Of a stretch of DNA of 64,000 nt, positions 54,833 through 64,000 are shown piece after piece. The stretch covers positions 4,148,327 to 4,212,326 of the forward strand of contig NZ_CP037422.1 in NCBI RefSeq assembly GCF_007748175.1, read 5' to 3'. Positions within the stretch are counted from its first letter, which is position 1. Every line of letters starts with the position of its first letter. The notes under the pieces were generated by a model. That model saw only the letters and a list, made by a program, of their open reading frames with translations, searched no databases and was not told the DNA's origin. The DNA is from Gimesia aquarii. Its GTDB lineage: Bacteria; Planctomycetota; Planctomycetia; Planctomycetales; Planctomycetaceae. A program made the translations under genes and the position numbers.

Positions 54833-55841
54833 CTGCTCTCTTCCCCGATGTCATATTGGAAAATGGTTTGAGCACTCTCATTGACTGGAATCAATGTCTC
54901 TTCACTGTATCAGACTCTCGGATCGATTCAAGCAAGGCGTTTCACAACGCATCAGAACCAAATTAGCCATATCGATATACCAGCGTATTCTGTGCCAGAA
55001 AGACACCATGCTACTCTGGTTAATAGTGCTGAATTTTCATCTCAGACGTGCAACATAAGATCGAGTAGAATGGGCAGAACCAAATCCCACGCAGGTATCG
55101 CGTGCAGGAATTCATGGATTTACATGACGACGTATTGTAACAATTTGAGTGTCTTTTCCATCGTTATCTATTTGCTACTGAGAAAGTGAGAATGGAAACC
55201 TGGTTTAATCTGTCTGACTGTTCGACGAGTTTTACTTTGACTAAGAGTGATTTTGCTGAACTGCGTGAAGCGGTCAAGCGAAGTATTTGCGCAGTTTTGT
55301 CTCAGATATGGTACCTGCGCGTACGCAAAAGTCGTGGTTTTAGTAGAAAAGAGACCATTTTGGATCAAAATAGTAGTGTGCATCGAGAACTGAACCTAAG
55401 AGGATATTTGCAAAATTTTGAATGCATAGCGGGTTTTGTGGTGAATGTTTTCGCAGCTGAAGAAGTTATTAGTATTAGAAAAAGGTGGCCTCGCGCGCGC
55501 GAGACAGAAACGTAGTGTCCCGAGCGGCACGATTGTGTCAAGATGTGGTTTGCACCACTGAAAAAGAATCACGAAAAGACTCGGAGTTGCGTAAATGTCA
55601 AAAGATTTCCATTTTTACTCCAGTAGATTCACTGACTTAACATTCACAGGCAGAACCAGTTACTGTTTGTTCTCCTGTATTCGAATATTCTGTTTTCTTA
55701 AGAAAAAATTAATCGACTTTATATTAGTCATCGCTGGTCGGTTTTGTATAAAATAGTGATACACTCCATTCCATAATCCTCTTTATAGTCTGGAGTTCGG
55801 TCATGTGTGATTAATCGAGGAACAACTCTGGGAGTTATTGC
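54833..55841. other. 1-kb region with no convincing gene
   Basis: This is the largest gap in the window. Three short open frames are present: plus 54881-55189, plus 55192-55515 (107 residues from ATG, starting METWFNLSDCSTSF) and minus 55168-55383. None has a recognisable domain or a strong ribosome site. The plus frame at 55192 has a weak AGAAAG-like site and is the least unlikely. A GC-only palindrome CTCGCGCGCGCGAG (55490-55503) stands out in AT-rich surroundings. The last part must hold the promoter of the DUF1553 gene starting at 55842. Confidence 0.45.
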
Positions 55842-57827
55842 ATGTCAGGAAAGCAAGTCAAAAATGCGAGGGGATTCTCGCGACGCTGGAAGATCAGCGG
55901 TTTGTTTGGTGTGGTTGCCTTAAGCATCATCATCTTCTCGGGGCTTCATGATTCGGAAGCCGCTCAACGAAAACGAGGAGCCAAGAAGAAGCCAGCCCCC
56001 AAAAAAGAAGAACCACTCCCACCTCGATTTATGGTGAAGTCAAAACCAGTCAGCACGACGAAACTTTCCAGTGCGATCAAATCAGCAGAAAAGATTGATA
56101 AGCTGGTTGAATCAAATTACTTCAAACATAAAGTCAAACCCAATCCGATGTCGACAGACGAGCAATTCTTACGTCGCATCTACCTCGATATCACCGGCAC
56201 GATTCCCACCTATCGCGAAACACGCTACTTTTTGGCTTCGCGTCATCCGGATAAACGAAAAAACTTAATTGACCGTTTACTAAACAGCGATGGCTACGCC
56301 AGTCATTTCTATAACTATTGGGCTGATGTGCTCCGTTATACCGACCGTTTAAACAACAATGTCGATGGGCGCCCCTATCGACAATGGATTAAACAATCTC
56401 TGGCGGAAAACAAACCGTGGGATGATATGGTCAGCGAAATGATCACAGCAGAAGGCTTGATCTGGGAAAACCCCGCTACGGGTTATCTGCAACGTGACTC
56501 CGGTATGCCGCTGGACAATATGAATAATACCGTCCGAATATTTCTGGGTACACGCATCGGTTGTGCGCAATGCCACGATCATCCCTTTGATCGCTGGAAA
56601 CAAAAAGAATTTTATCAAATGGCGGCATTTACATTTGGTTCTTCGACACGTGCCAATGGAAGAGACAAACGATTTTATACGGGCAGTGATCCTAACCGCC
56701 GTCTGCGAAAAGAATATAACGAGTTGGGACAGGAGGAAAAAGACAGACGCCGTAATCAGGGACGGTTTAACCGTATGATTCGGGTTAACATGATGGTTGT
56801 CAACGATCAGATCAATCGCAAGATCCGGCTGCCACATGATTACGCCTACACGGACGCCAAACCGAAATCGGTCGTTGAACCAAAGACCTTGTTTGGCAAA
56901 CCGGCTGATATCAAAAAGGGAGAAGCGCCACGCAAAGCGTTCGCCCGCTGGATGGTATCGAAAGATAATCCCCGATTTGCTCTGACCATCGCCAACCGCT
57001 TGTGGAAGCGGGCATTTGGTCGCGGTCAAATCGAACCTGTGGATGATATGATGGATCATACCGTTGCAGAAAATCCGGAATTGATGAAATATCTTGAATC
57101 AGAGATGAAACGACTCAATTTCGATATGAAGGAATATCTGCGAATTCTGTACAACACGAAGACCTATCAAAGACAAGCCACAACCACTGATACGCCCTTG
57201 AGTGAAGCGTATCATTTCCCCGGTCCCATTCTAAGACGTATGACAGCAGAACAGGCCTGGGATTCATTCTTAACGTTGGCCGTTGTTGATCCTGAAGAGT
57301 ATCGAGAATTACCTTCGGATGTTCGATCTGACATCATCGCTGTGAACTTGAATGATGCTTCAGCTCAGGAAGTTCTCGATGCCGACAAAAAAGTACGCGA
57401 GGAAGTTGACCGTAAGCGTTATAAACGTGAAAAGAAATATAAATACAAAGGGCAATTGCTGGCACGGGCTTCCGAGTTACCCTCACCAGTTCCGGCCAGT
57501 CACTTTTTACGGACCTTTGGTCAATCGGACCGTGAACTGATTTCTGCCTCTTCAGACTCAGGTTCGGTACCTCAAATTCTGTTTATGTTTAATGGCCCTG
57601 TAACTCATATGATGCTTGAGAAAGGATCTACGATTTACAATAACGTAATCGAACAAAAAACAGTCAAAGAGGGAGTGGATGTCATTTTCATGACAATTTT
57701 AAATCGACGTCCCGATAAAGAAGAATCCAAAATTGCAATGGACGAAATCGAAAAGAATGGAGCCGCCGGTTATGGAAATGTCATCTGGTCGCTCGTGAAT
57801 ACACGCGAGTTTCTGTTCATTCAATAA
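55842..57827 (+). CDS. Secreted DUF1549/DUF1553 protein lacking a cytochrome head
   Basis: 661 residues. A signal anchor (SGLFGVVALSIIIFSGLHDSEAA) is followed by a Lys/Pro-rich linker, then DUF1549 (LRRIYLDITGTIPTYRETRYF; WADVLRYTDRLN) with C241-AQC-H245-DHPFDRW, and DUF1553 (LTIANRLWKRAFGRGQIEPVDDM; TMILNRRP at the end). Unlike the two other DUF1553 proteins here, it lacks a PSCyt1/CxxxxCH N-terminal head and has only this one CxxCH. The DUF1501 gene follows after 83 bp with a hairpin between the two. GGGAG lies 9 nt before the ATG. Confidence 0.93.
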   Translation: MSGKQVKNARGFSRRWKISGLFGVVALSIIIFSGLHDSEAAQRKRGAKKKPAPKKEEPLPPRFMVKSKPVSTTKLSSAIKSAEKIDKLVESNYFKHKVKPNPMSTDEQFLRRIYLDITGTIPTYRETRYFLASRHPDKRKNLIDRLLNSDGYASHFYNYWADVLRYTDRLNNNVDGRPYRQWIKQSLAENKPWDDMVSEMITAEGLIWENPATGYLQRDSGMPLDNMNNTVRIFLGTRIGCAQCHDHPFDRWKQKEFYQMAAFTFGSSTRANGRDKRFYTGSDPNRRLRKEYNELGQEEKDRRRNQGRFNRMIRVNMMVVNDQINRKIRLPHDYAYTDAKPKSVVEPKTLFGKPADIKKGEAPRKAFARWMVSKDNPRFALTIANRLWKRAFGRGQIEPVDDMMDHTVAENPELMKYLESEMKRLNFDMKEYLRILYNTKTYQRQATTTDTPLSEAYHFPGPILRRMTAEQAWDSFLTLAVVDPEEYRELPSDVRSDIIAVNLNDASAQEVLDADKKVREEVDRKRYKREKKYKYKGQLLARASELPSPVPASHFLRTFGQSDRELISASSDSGSVPQILFMFNGPVTHMMLEKGSTIYNNVIEQKTVKEGVDVIFMTILNRRPDKEESKIAMDEIEKNGAAGYGNVIWSLVNTREFLFIQ

Positions 57828-57845
57828 TTGTCAATAAGACGACGT

Positions 57846-57863
57846 CCAGAGCGTTTGCTCTGG
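57846..57863. repeat. Intercistronic hairpin between DUF1553 and DUF1501 genes
   Basis: CCAGAGC (57846-57852) and GCTCTGG (57857-57863) form a perfect 7-bp stem with a GTTT loop. It is not followed by a T tract. In the 83-bp gap of an operon it could protect the upstream message end or tune expression of the downstream gene. Confidence 0.5.
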
Positions 57864-57910
57864 GCTAGACTACAATCACAAGAAAATTTTCAAATATAAA
57901 GGCATTCGCA

Positions 57911-59200
57911 ATGCAAGAACTTCTTTCGAAACTTGATGGACTGGGGCGGCGACAGTTTATTGAATATGCTGCCAAGTCAGCTTTGGGAGTCAGCGTACTC
58001 CCCGTATTCAATAATCTGGTAGAAGCGGCTCCAGCAAAATCCAAAGGTGGCAAAGCAAAACGCTTGATCTATTTATATATGGCCGGCGCCATGACTCACC
58101 TTGATACGTTTGACCTGAAGCCAGGACATAAAAATCAAGGTGAAACCAAAGCGATCAAGACCAGTGTTCCCGGAGCACAAATCAGTGAGTTCCTTCCCAC
58201 GCTGGCCGAAGAGTTTGATAAGATGGCGGTCATCAATTCCATGTATACCGAAACCGGCGCTCATGGTCCCGGCGAATACATGATGCGTACCAGCTATAAA
58301 AAGATCGCCACTACACGGCATCCTTCCATGGGTCCCTGGATTCAACGTTTTAAAGGGCGTTACAACAAAAATCTGCCGGATACGGTTCTGATCAGTGCCC
58401 CGGCACGACACCCCAGCGCAGGATTCCTGGATCCTTCGTTTAGTCCCTTGCCAATCGGCGATCCTAATCGAGGTCTGGAAAACACAAAATCGCCTTCCTA
58501 TCTGTCAGACAATTCATTTGAAAAACGAATCAACTTGATCAACAAGTTTGATAAAAAGTTTCAAAATAAATTTAAGACCAAAGATGTTCTGGCTTATACG
58601 GATTTCTATTCCCAGGCCACTACACTACTTTCCAGTGATGAGCTCAAAGCATTCGACTTGAATGAAGAAAAGCCGGAAGACCGCGATAAATATGGCCGTA
58701 ATTCCTTCGGCCAGGGTTGTATGCTGGCGCGACGTCTGGTTGAAAATGATGTGCGTTGTGTGGAAGTCACTTTCGGTGGCTGGGACATGCACCGCGATAT
58801 CTATGATGATCGAACTTTACCAACACGTGCCGGGATTCTGGATAAGGCATTAGGCAACCTCCTGAAAGATCTCTCTAGCCTGGGTCTCCTGAATGAAACA
58901 CTTGTGGTGCTGACAACGGAATTTGGTCGTACTCCTGTGATTAACCAGAACGCAGGCCGAGACCACCATCCCGGCGTCTTTTCTGCCGCACTGATGGGAG
59001 GTGGAATTAAAGGTGGTCAGTTCTATGGAAAATCAGACGAAGAGGGCCACAGTGTTGATGCGGATGGCGTCTTACCAGCCGACTTCAATGCAACGATTGC
59101 TACTGCTTTGAACCTGCCTTTAGACAAAGAAATTTTCTCACCCGATGGTCGACCCTTCAAGGTTGCCCACGATGGTGAACCTGTCACAAAGCTGCTCTAA
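57911..59200 (+). CDS. DUF1501 secreted protein paired with the upstream DUF1553
   Basis: 429 residues. A Tat-like start ([23 protein letters not shown]) is present, with RRQFIE near residue 15. Typical blocks follow: [102 protein letters not shown]. It is the shortest of the three DUF1501 proteins. The strong terminator that follows ends the two-gene operon. Confidence 0.93.
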   Translation: MQELLSKLDGLGRRQFIEYAAKSALGVSVLPVFNNLVEAAPAKSKGGKAKRLIYLYMAGAMTHLDTFDLKPGHKNQGETKAIKTSVPGAQISEFLPTLAEEFDKMAVINSMYTETGAHGPGEYMMRTSYKKIATTRHPSMGPWIQRFKGRYNKNLPDTVLISAPARHPSAGFLDPSFSPLPIGDPNRGLENTKSPSYLSDNSFEKRINLINKFDKKFQNKFKTKDVLAYTDFYSQATTLLSSDELKAFDLNEEKPEDRDKYGRNSFGQGCMLARRLVENDVRCVEVTFGGWDMHRDIYDDRTLPTRAGILDKALGNLLKDLSSLGLLNETLVVLTTEFGRTPVINQNAGRDHHPGVFSAALMGGGIKGGQFYGKSDEEGHSVDADGVLPADFNATIATALNLPLDKEIFSPDGRPFKVAHDGEPVTKLL

Positions 59201-59228
59201 GTTCAGTTGTGGCTCACAAAAAATTAAA

Positions 59229-59257
59229 ACGGCTTCCACTTTGGAAGTCGTTTTTTT
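59229..59257 (+). terminator. Rho-independent terminator after the DUF1501 gene
   Basis: A 10-bp stem ACGGCTTCCA (59229-59238) with TGGAAGTCGT (59242-59251), one G-T pair and a CTT loop, is followed by seven consecutive T (59251-59257). It lies 28 bp after the stop codon. Confidence 0.85.
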
Positions 59258-59488
59258 GTATGATATCACACAAAAAAAATTCGACGTTTTTTTCGAAATC
59301 ATATAATTATAGTAGCTTCCCAAAATTTCCATGACTATGATCAAACTGTTGGTTCTCTACTGAATCAGCATCGCGTCCTTCCGAATAGATCAGAGTACCT
59401 CAAACTGTTAACCACTTTAAATCAGTAGTTTGATAGATGAGTCCCTCCTGCTTAACCTCAAGATTGTAAGCTGAGAAAGATCGTTTTG

Positions 59489-62170
59489 ATGATGAATGTC
59501 AGCCGTACCTTGTTATTGGTTCAAATATTGTTCAGCCTGTTTTGGTGCTGTACGATTACCAAAGCAGATGATAGCTGGACTCAGTTAAAAGGAAGCAGTC
59601 AAAGATCGGGAAACGCGGCTGACGTCACTTTAAAAACTCCGCTCTCCCTTGCTGCAGCGGTTCCACTCACAGACGGTATCTTTACATCTCCTGTAGTCAG
59701 TGAGGACCAGGTTTTCGTCGTTGATGGATCAGGGGTTGTCTTCGCCATTGATACAACGAGTCATAAAGTTATATGGAAGTTTGCCACGCGTGGCGGTTTG
59801 GGGAACTGCAATAATATAGCTTCGCCTGCCATTATTGATAACTATTTACACGTTGGAACAACTGCCGGTTACTATTACGTTCTTAACTGTAAAAACGGCG
59901 CTGTCATCAAAGAGATTGATTGTCGTGAGCCGATTTTTTCTGCTCCCGTCGTGAACGCAAATCGGGTCTATTTTGCCACATTGGGAGCACAAGTTTATGC
60001 CGTCGAACCCAATGGTGAAGTTGCCTGGAACTGGGATTTCGTGAAGGAAGTCGTTCAGTTCAATGGAAACCGCTGGAGTGGTGCAGACTGGCTCGCACAC
60101 CGCAAAGATCGAGTCACATGGCGCGACCACTTTGTGTGCTCTCGCGATATTTGCCTTGCTGGAAATACAATCGTCATTCCCGCAGGAGGGAGAACCGTAT
60201 TTCTTGAGGACGCTGGCAAACAACCACGCCTAAGAGCAGTAGGCGAAGTTCCTAAATATGCCGGTTCAGAATATCCGGCGACCTTTGGGCAAAGTGCCGA
60301 CGACGCTGGTAATGTATTCGTACAATGGCATCGCCGCGACAACGCAGGCCGCGTGGAAGTGATGCAGTTGGATGGTGAAAAAATCAAAGCAGATTATATC
60401 AAGGGAACTCAAACATCGATTCGAGATCCGGGGCTCTTGAGTTTTGCTTCCGTTAGTATTCGAGGCAACGATGTCTACCGTGTTCGCCCTGAAGAAGGAT
60501 TGGGTCTGTGTCGTCATACCATCGGGGAGGAAACCACCGAAGTGCTCTGTGCGGCAGCTTCTGTCTGTTCACCCATTTTAACGCACGACCATACTGTCTA
60601 CGGAGGCCTTGATGGAAAACTATACGTTGTCCCTCTGAAGGGTGGAGAGGCAACGACATTCACTACAGCCTTCGATGCTCCCATCACAGCGCCCGTGGCA
60701 ATCGCGAAAAATAAAATCTATGTTCCCTGTGAAGATGGTTATCTTTATGTTTTGAACGCTGACGGAACGACTTCTTCTCCAAAGGCTGCGTTACCAACAC
60801 GAGACTTACAAGTCTGGAAAATACGCAGCCCCCTGACCGGGCCGCTTACCGATCCGAAATTCGACTGGTACACTAATTATGGCGACTTCGGTGGAACCAA
60901 TGCGAACTCTCAAGGTCTGAAACCTCCACTCCGCATGCGCTGGGCACGTCGCCTGGAAGGGACCGTTAAACATCTGCCGGTCTGTGGTGGCGGGCGTCTC
61001 TACACGCATACGGCTGAAGGTCAAATTATTGCTGTTGAGCAAGATACGGGGCGACTACTCTGGAGACGCTATTGGCCAGACGTCTATTTGTCATTTACCT
61101 CGCCACTTTATATTGATGGGAAACTTCTGATCCCACAAGCGGGTATCAAAAAATCGCGGATGCGCTGCCTGGACTCAGCAACCGGTAAATTACTCTGGGA
61201 GGCTCCCTTTACCGGTTCCCCCAGTTGGAGCCGTCAATTTCCACCGGTCGTGCATGGCAATATTGCAATCTACGCTTCCGGCTCCGGCGAATACGCAACA
61301 CAGGGAACGGAAAAGGCATTCACGTTCGGAGGCAAGCCAGCAGTACAACCAGACGGACGCGAAGTGATGAGCTGGATCTATTCCAACGACAATCCCTATT
61401 ACCCGAAAGATCACCATCCCATCGTCTGGGCCTGGGATTTAGATACCGGCGAGGTCATCTGGAAAAAAGACTTTTCCCAATATGGTCGTGGTGGCAATGA
61501 TTGTGGAATCGCGATACTTGATGGCAAGCTTTATTACTCCACGTTTTTTGGTTACGCCACCAGTCAACGCAAGCGGCGCGGATTACCTGTCGAAAACAAT
61601 GGAATCACTGCCTGCCTCGATCCTGAAACAGGTAAAGTCGAATGGCTGACAAACAAATATTATGTCACTTCAAAGTGTACTCTCAGTGCGCGTGACGGAC
61701 GGATCTACATCGGTGGTTTTAACCGGGCCAATGAAAACACACAGGATCGATTCGTATGGTGCCTGGATGCAAAAGACGGATCACTGGTGTGGAAATCGGA
61801 TGCAGTGACTTCGGCACTCAATGTCGTGACCGTAGGTGAGGAATTCATCTTTTCGAATGCATTACGAGGCAAAGGAAATGTCTTTGATCGAGTCAGCGGA
61901 AAAGTCGTCAACAGTATCGGCCATAACTACGCCTGCTGTCGCTTCACACTTTCTGAGCCTTACGTTCTCGGTGCGAATATGGATATGATTGATCTTTCAG
62001 ACAATGGCAAACTGGTTTCAACCGGACCCGCCATTGATTCACGTGAATGTCTTGGAGCGGTCGTTTCGAACGGACGTATTTTCTATACATCACAGGCCAG
62101 TGGTTTTGTTGTCTCACAGACGTTTGGTGAAGAATCAAAAAAACTACCTGCGATCTGGGAAAGGCCCTGA
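59489..62170 (+). CDS. Secreted PQQ-type beta-propeller protein
   Basis: 893 residues from ATG 59489 (or the adjacent ATG 59492). It has a Sec signal (LLLVQILFSLFWCCTITKA). Repeated PQQ-like blade motifs are spread through the length, for example VFAIDTTSHKVIWKFATRGG, AVEPNGEVAWNWDF, IAVEQDTGRLLWRRYW, CLDSATGKLLWEAPF, AWDLDTGEVIWKKDF and CLDAKDGSLVWKSD. There are enough for two propellers. No PQQ-binding catalytic Asp/Glu or Cys-Cys pair characteristic of alcohol dehydrogenases is obvious, so it may be structural or a BamB-like interaction protein rather than an enzyme. It starts 288 bp after the DUF1501 gene, beyond a terminator, so it is a separate unit. Confidence 0.85.
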   Translation: MMNVSRTLLLVQILFSLFWCCTITKADDSWTQLKGSSQRSGNAADVTLKTPLSLAAAVPLTDGIFTSPVVSEDQVFVVDGSGVVFAIDTTSHKVIWKFATRGGLGNCNNIASPAIIDNYLHVGTTAGYYYVLNCKNGAVIKEIDCREPIFSAPVVNANRVYFATLGAQVYAVEPNGEVAWNWDFVKEVVQFNGNRWSGADWLAHRKDRVTWRDHFVCSRDICLAGNTIVIPAGGRTVFLEDAGKQPRLRAVGEVPKYAGSEYPATFGQSADDAGNVFVQWHRRDNAGRVEVMQLDGEKIKADYIKGTQTSIRDPGLLSFASVSIRGNDVYRVRPEEGLGLCRHTIGEETTEVLCAAASVCSPILTHDHTVYGGLDGKLYVVPLKGGEATTFTTAFDAPITAPVAIAKNKIYVPCEDGYLYVLNADGTTSSPKAALPTRDLQVWKIRSPLTGPLTDPKFDWYTNYGDFGGTNANSQGLKPPLRMRWARRLEGTVKHLPVCGGGRLYTHTAEGQIIAVEQDTGRLLWRRYWPDVYLSFTSPLYIDGKLLIPQAGIKKSRMRCLDSATGKLLWEAPFTGSPSWSRQFPPVVHGNIAIYASGSGEYATQGTEKAFTFGGKPAVQPDGREVMSWIYSNDNPYYPKDHHPIVWAWDLDTGEVIWKKDFSQYGRGGNDCGIAILDGKLYYSTFFGYATSQRKRRGLPVENNGITACLDPETGKVEWLTNKYYVTSKCTLSARDGRIYIGGFNRANENTQDRFVWCLDAKDGSLVWKSDAVTSALNVVTVGEEFIFSNALRGKGNVFDRVSGKVVNSIGHNYACCRFTLSEPYVLGANMDMIDLSDNGKLVSTGPAIDSRECLGAVVSNGRIFYTSQASGFVVSQTFGEESKKLPAIWERP

Positions 62171-62265
62171 ATCAAGGGCATTCATTTGATGTCTGACTGA
62201 ACTTTCTAATTAAGGATTTATTAATTTATGACACCTTGAGGGAAAAGAAAAAAGTGCCAACTCGT

Positions 62266-62294
62266 TTGCACTCCCTTTTGGCTCACATTAAAAT
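62266..62294 (+). promoter_or_regulatory. Candidate sigma70-type promoter of the thioredoxin-like gene
   Basis: TTGCAC (62266-62271) and TAAAAT (62289-62294) are spaced by 17 nt. A start near 62301 would leave a leader of about 76 nt before ATG 62377, whose AAGGAG is at 62365-62370. Confidence 0.45.
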
Positions 62295-62376
62295 TCGTGG
62301 ATACGTCAGTGTAATGGCGTACCCTTCTGCAGTTGCAGAAATATTTTGTCGCGTATTGTTAACCAAGGAGAAATAC

Positions 62377-62931
62377 ATGAAAAGACTGCTTACACTCTCA
62401 GTAGCAATGATGTTTGTCGCTGCCAGTTCTATCAGTTCTGCTGCAGAACTAAAGTCTGGTATCGAAGTTGGTGGTAGACCTGGTGCTTACACAGTTAACG
62501 ACTGCACCGGCCCTAACGCTGGTAAATCACTTTGCTACCGTTGCAGCTATGGCGGACGTCCTGTAGTCAATATTTTCGCTCGTGAAATCGATGGCAATGT
62601 TGAAGATCTGATTGCACAGATTGATGAAAAAGTTGGTGCAAATAAAGATCAAAAGATGGCCGCCTTCGTTGTTCATTTGACAGACGATGCTGACAAATCT
62701 AGCGCTGCCCTGAAAAAAGTGGCTAACGCTAAGAAAATCAAAAACACACCTTTAACTAACTTCGAAGGTGAAGCTGGTCCCTCATCATACAAAATCTCTA
62801 AAGATGCTGATGTTACTGTTTTGATGTGGGTCAAAGGAAAAGTGAAGGTCAATCACTCTTTCAAAAAAGGTGATCTGTCCAAAGACAAAATCAAGAAGGT
62901 CGTTAATGATACATCTAAGATTTTGAACTAA
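62377..62931 (+). CDS. Small secreted thioredoxin-like protein with a CYRC motif
   Basis: 184 residues from ATG 62377, which has AAGGAG 6 nt upstream; the longer frame from TTG 62236 is not credible. A Sec signal ([21 protein letters not shown]) is followed by [39 protein letters not shown], with C43 and the pair C53-YR-C56. This resembles the start of a thioredoxin-like domain. The remainder ([28 protein letters not shown]) fits alternating strands and helices. The protein would act in the periplasm-like compartment in thiol redox or copper/haem handling; this is inference. Codon usage is smooth and the promoter and terminator are good, suggesting high expression. Confidence 0.8.
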   Translation: MKRLLTLSVAMMFVAASSISSAAELKSGIEVGGRPGAYTVNDCTGPNAGKSLCYRCSYGGRPVVNIFAREIDGNVEDLIAQIDEKVGANKDQKMAAFVVHLTDDADKSSAALKKVANAKKIKNTPLTNFEGEAGPSSYKISKDADVTVLMWVKGKVKVNHSFKKGDLSKDKIKKVVNDTSKILN

Positions 62932-62963
62932 CGATTTCTTACCATAACTCTGAAGATTCGTAG

Positions 62964-62995
62964 ACCCCGCTTTCCAAAATTGGTTAGCGGGGTTT
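62964..62995 (+). terminator. Rho-independent terminator after the thioredoxin-like gene
   Basis: ACCCCGCT (62964-62971) pairs with AGCGGGGT (62986-62993), an 8-bp GC-rich stem. Inner CCAA/TTGG can extend it. A short T run follows (62993-62995). It lies 32 bp after the stop. Confidence 0.7.
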
Positions 62996-63050
62996 ATGCA
63001 TCCCACCGCATTAGACTAAGACGAGTCTCACAATTGGCAAAGGGGTTTCA

Positions 63051-64000
63051 ATGTCTCACCGCAGAAGGTCCGTTCGTTTTTTTTACCCTCTGACACTTGC
63101 ATGCTTCATCAGTTTGTTGCTGAGCCCCCAGTTTGTCAGTGCCGGCAAATCCAATAGTTTGATGGACATCTCAACGGATGGGAAATTGCTGGCTTGTTCC
63201 AATCGAGATAGCGGCTCTGTCACCATCATCGATTTGGATACCAACAAAAAATTAACCGAAACCAAAGTAGGCAAGCATCCGGAGGGAGTCACGTTTCTCG
63301 GTAACACTCACACTCTGGCAACCGCCGTCTATGATGATGATTTAGTTGTGTTCCTTGATGGTGATACCGGTAAGAAAATCGGCCAGACGGAAGTATTTGA
63401 CGAACCTTACGGCGTTGTCTCCACAAGTGATGGTACTAAAGTTTTTGTCACGCTCGATTATCCGGGTCGTATAGTCGAAATTGATACAAACTCTAAAAAC
63501 GTCATTCGCGAATTTTCGAACGGCAAACACCTGCGAGGGATTGCGATTTCCAGCGATGATCAAAATCTCTTTACTACCGAGTACTATACAGCCCTGGTTC
63601 GCAACATTGATGTGAAAAGCGGCCGTACGATTGATGAGTGGCCTGGTGGAAGTACCGACAATCTCGCTCGACAAATCACCTTACACCCTCGTCGTCCCAA
63701 AGCGTATCTGCCACATATTCGTTCGCGGGTGACTGTCGCTCATGGTGCTGGTTCCATCTTCCCGATCGTTTCGATTGTCGATACGAAATCCGGTGAAGGA
63801 AAGCGAAGACGAAAAATCCCGATGGATTCTTTTAGAGGGGCCCGTGTCACTTCAAATCCATGGGACACAGCAATCACACCAGATGGCAAAACTTTTTTCG
63901 TCATCTTCGCTGGAACAGATGACATGTATATCTGTAATGTCATTGATGATGACTACCGCGAATTGACTTTTCGAGCATCACTCAACTTAGGACATAACCC
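63051..64000 (+). CDS. Secreted YVTN-type beta-propeller protein (3' end outside the window)
   Basis: The frame from ATG 63051 stays open for 316 codons to the window end. A signal peptide (FFYPLTLACFISLLLSPQFVSA) precedes repeated blade motifs: MDISTDGKLLACSNRDSGSV, TVATAVYDDD-like turns, IDLDTNKKLTETKVGKHPEGV, EIDTNSKNVIREFSNGKHLRGIAI and NIDVKSGRTIDEWPGG. These are YVTN/lactonase-like propeller blades. Relatives in planctomycetes may carry a cytochrome c domain further on, which cannot be checked here. It starts about 55 bp after the preceding terminator and so has its own promoter. Confidence 0.9.
   Translation, partial: MSHRRRSVRFFYPLTLACFISLLLSPQFVSAGKSNSLMDISTDGKLLACSNRDSGSVTIIDLDTNKKLTETKVGKHPEGVTFLGNTHTLATAVYDDDLVVFLDGDTGKKIGQTEVFDEPYGVVSTSDGTKVFVTLDYPGRIVEIDTNSKNVIREFSNGKHLRGIAISSDDQNLFTTEYYTALVRNIDVKSGRTIDEWPGGSTDNLARQITLHPRRPKAYLPHIRSRVTVAHGAGSIFPIVSIVDTKSGEGKRRRKIPMDSFRGARVTSNPWDTAITPDGKTFFVIFAGTDDMYICNVIDDDYRELTFRASLNLGHN

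Noticed and set aside
55168-55383. Minus-strand ORF in the 1-kb gap
   Set aside because: No domain, no ribosome site, and it overlaps the slightly better plus-strand frame.
62236-62376. N-terminal extension of the thioredoxin-like protein from TTG
   Set aside because: It would bury the signal peptide; ATG 62377 has AAGGAG upstream and starts a normal signal peptide.
1-64000. Mobile elements, tRNA genes and CRISPR arrays
   Set aside because: Reading both strands I found no transposase, integrase, tRNA-like cloverleaf or regular repeat-spacer array. The repeats seen are short palindromes or hairpins.

Overview
This window looks like chromosomal DNA of a planctomycete (Planctomycetota, Planctomycetaceae; Gimesia or a relative is my best guess from gene content, not from any search). 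The pointers are families largely confined to that phylum: three DUF1549/DUF1553 proteins, each paired with a Tat-exported DUF1501 protein; DUF1559 pseudopilin-like protein; two very large PVC-type dehydrogenase/HEAT/cytochrome c proteins; sulfatases; a LEPR-XLL-like N-terminus; and a eukaryotic-like Ser/Thr kinase. I see no rRNA, tRNA, CRISPR array or insertion sequence. The first gene (P-type ATPase) and the last (beta-propeller) run off the window ends.

Layout. 1-10.4 kb: P-type ATPase tail, an eRF1-like protein, an NhaR-type LysR regulator and a winged-helix regulator, then a DabB-DabA inorganic-carbon uptake pair, a short ribosome-hibernation factor and a CPA2 cation/proton antiporter. 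Three related motifs surround a good sigma70-type promoter in front of dabB. 10.4-14.9 kb: a DUF1553/DUF1501 pair. 15.2-18.3 kb: a compact methyltransferase, flavoprotein and type III polyketide synthase operon that resembles phenolic-lipid (srs-type) loci. 18.3-23.0 kb: a GntR-controlled sugar operon (GntR, Gfo/Idh/MocA dehydrogenase, TIM-barrel isomerase, ROK kinase) followed by deoC. 23.4-31.0 kb: a sulfatase facing a three-gene operon of DUF1553, a large secreted beta-domain protein and DUF1501.

31.3-39.4 kb: a membrane Ser/Thr kinase whose extracytoplasmic half is a LivJ-like solute-binding protein, and a 1737-residue secreted multidomain protein (polysaccharide deacetylase, FG-GAP repeats, PVC dehydrogenase, HEAT, cytochrome c, carbohydrate-binding-like end). 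The latter is divergent from a GntR/FCD regulator, with TTGTATACAA-type operators between them. 40.4-47.4 kb: a fasciclin protein; a NanA/DapA-like lyase, BNR sialidase-like protein and SBF transporter set; a DUF1559/lipoprotein pair; and an FCD-AraC regulator interrupted by one in-frame TGA. 47.5-54.8 kb: a second PVC dehydrogenase protein, an animal-type haem peroxidase and a second sulfatase. 54.8-55.8 kb holds about 1 kb with no convincing gene. 55.8-64 kb: a third DUF1553/DUF1501 pair, a PQQ-type propeller, a small secreted thioredoxin-like protein and the start of a YVTN-type propeller.

Overall the window is dominated by secreted, polysaccharide-directed and cytochrome-bearing proteins, with local transcription factors beside several catabolic sets. 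This suits a heterotroph that degrades sulfated marine glycans. The items I would look at first are the kinase/solute-binding-protein fusion, the 1737-residue protein with its operators, the type III PKS operon, the DabAB locus with its promoter repeats, and the FCD-AraC gene with the internal stop.
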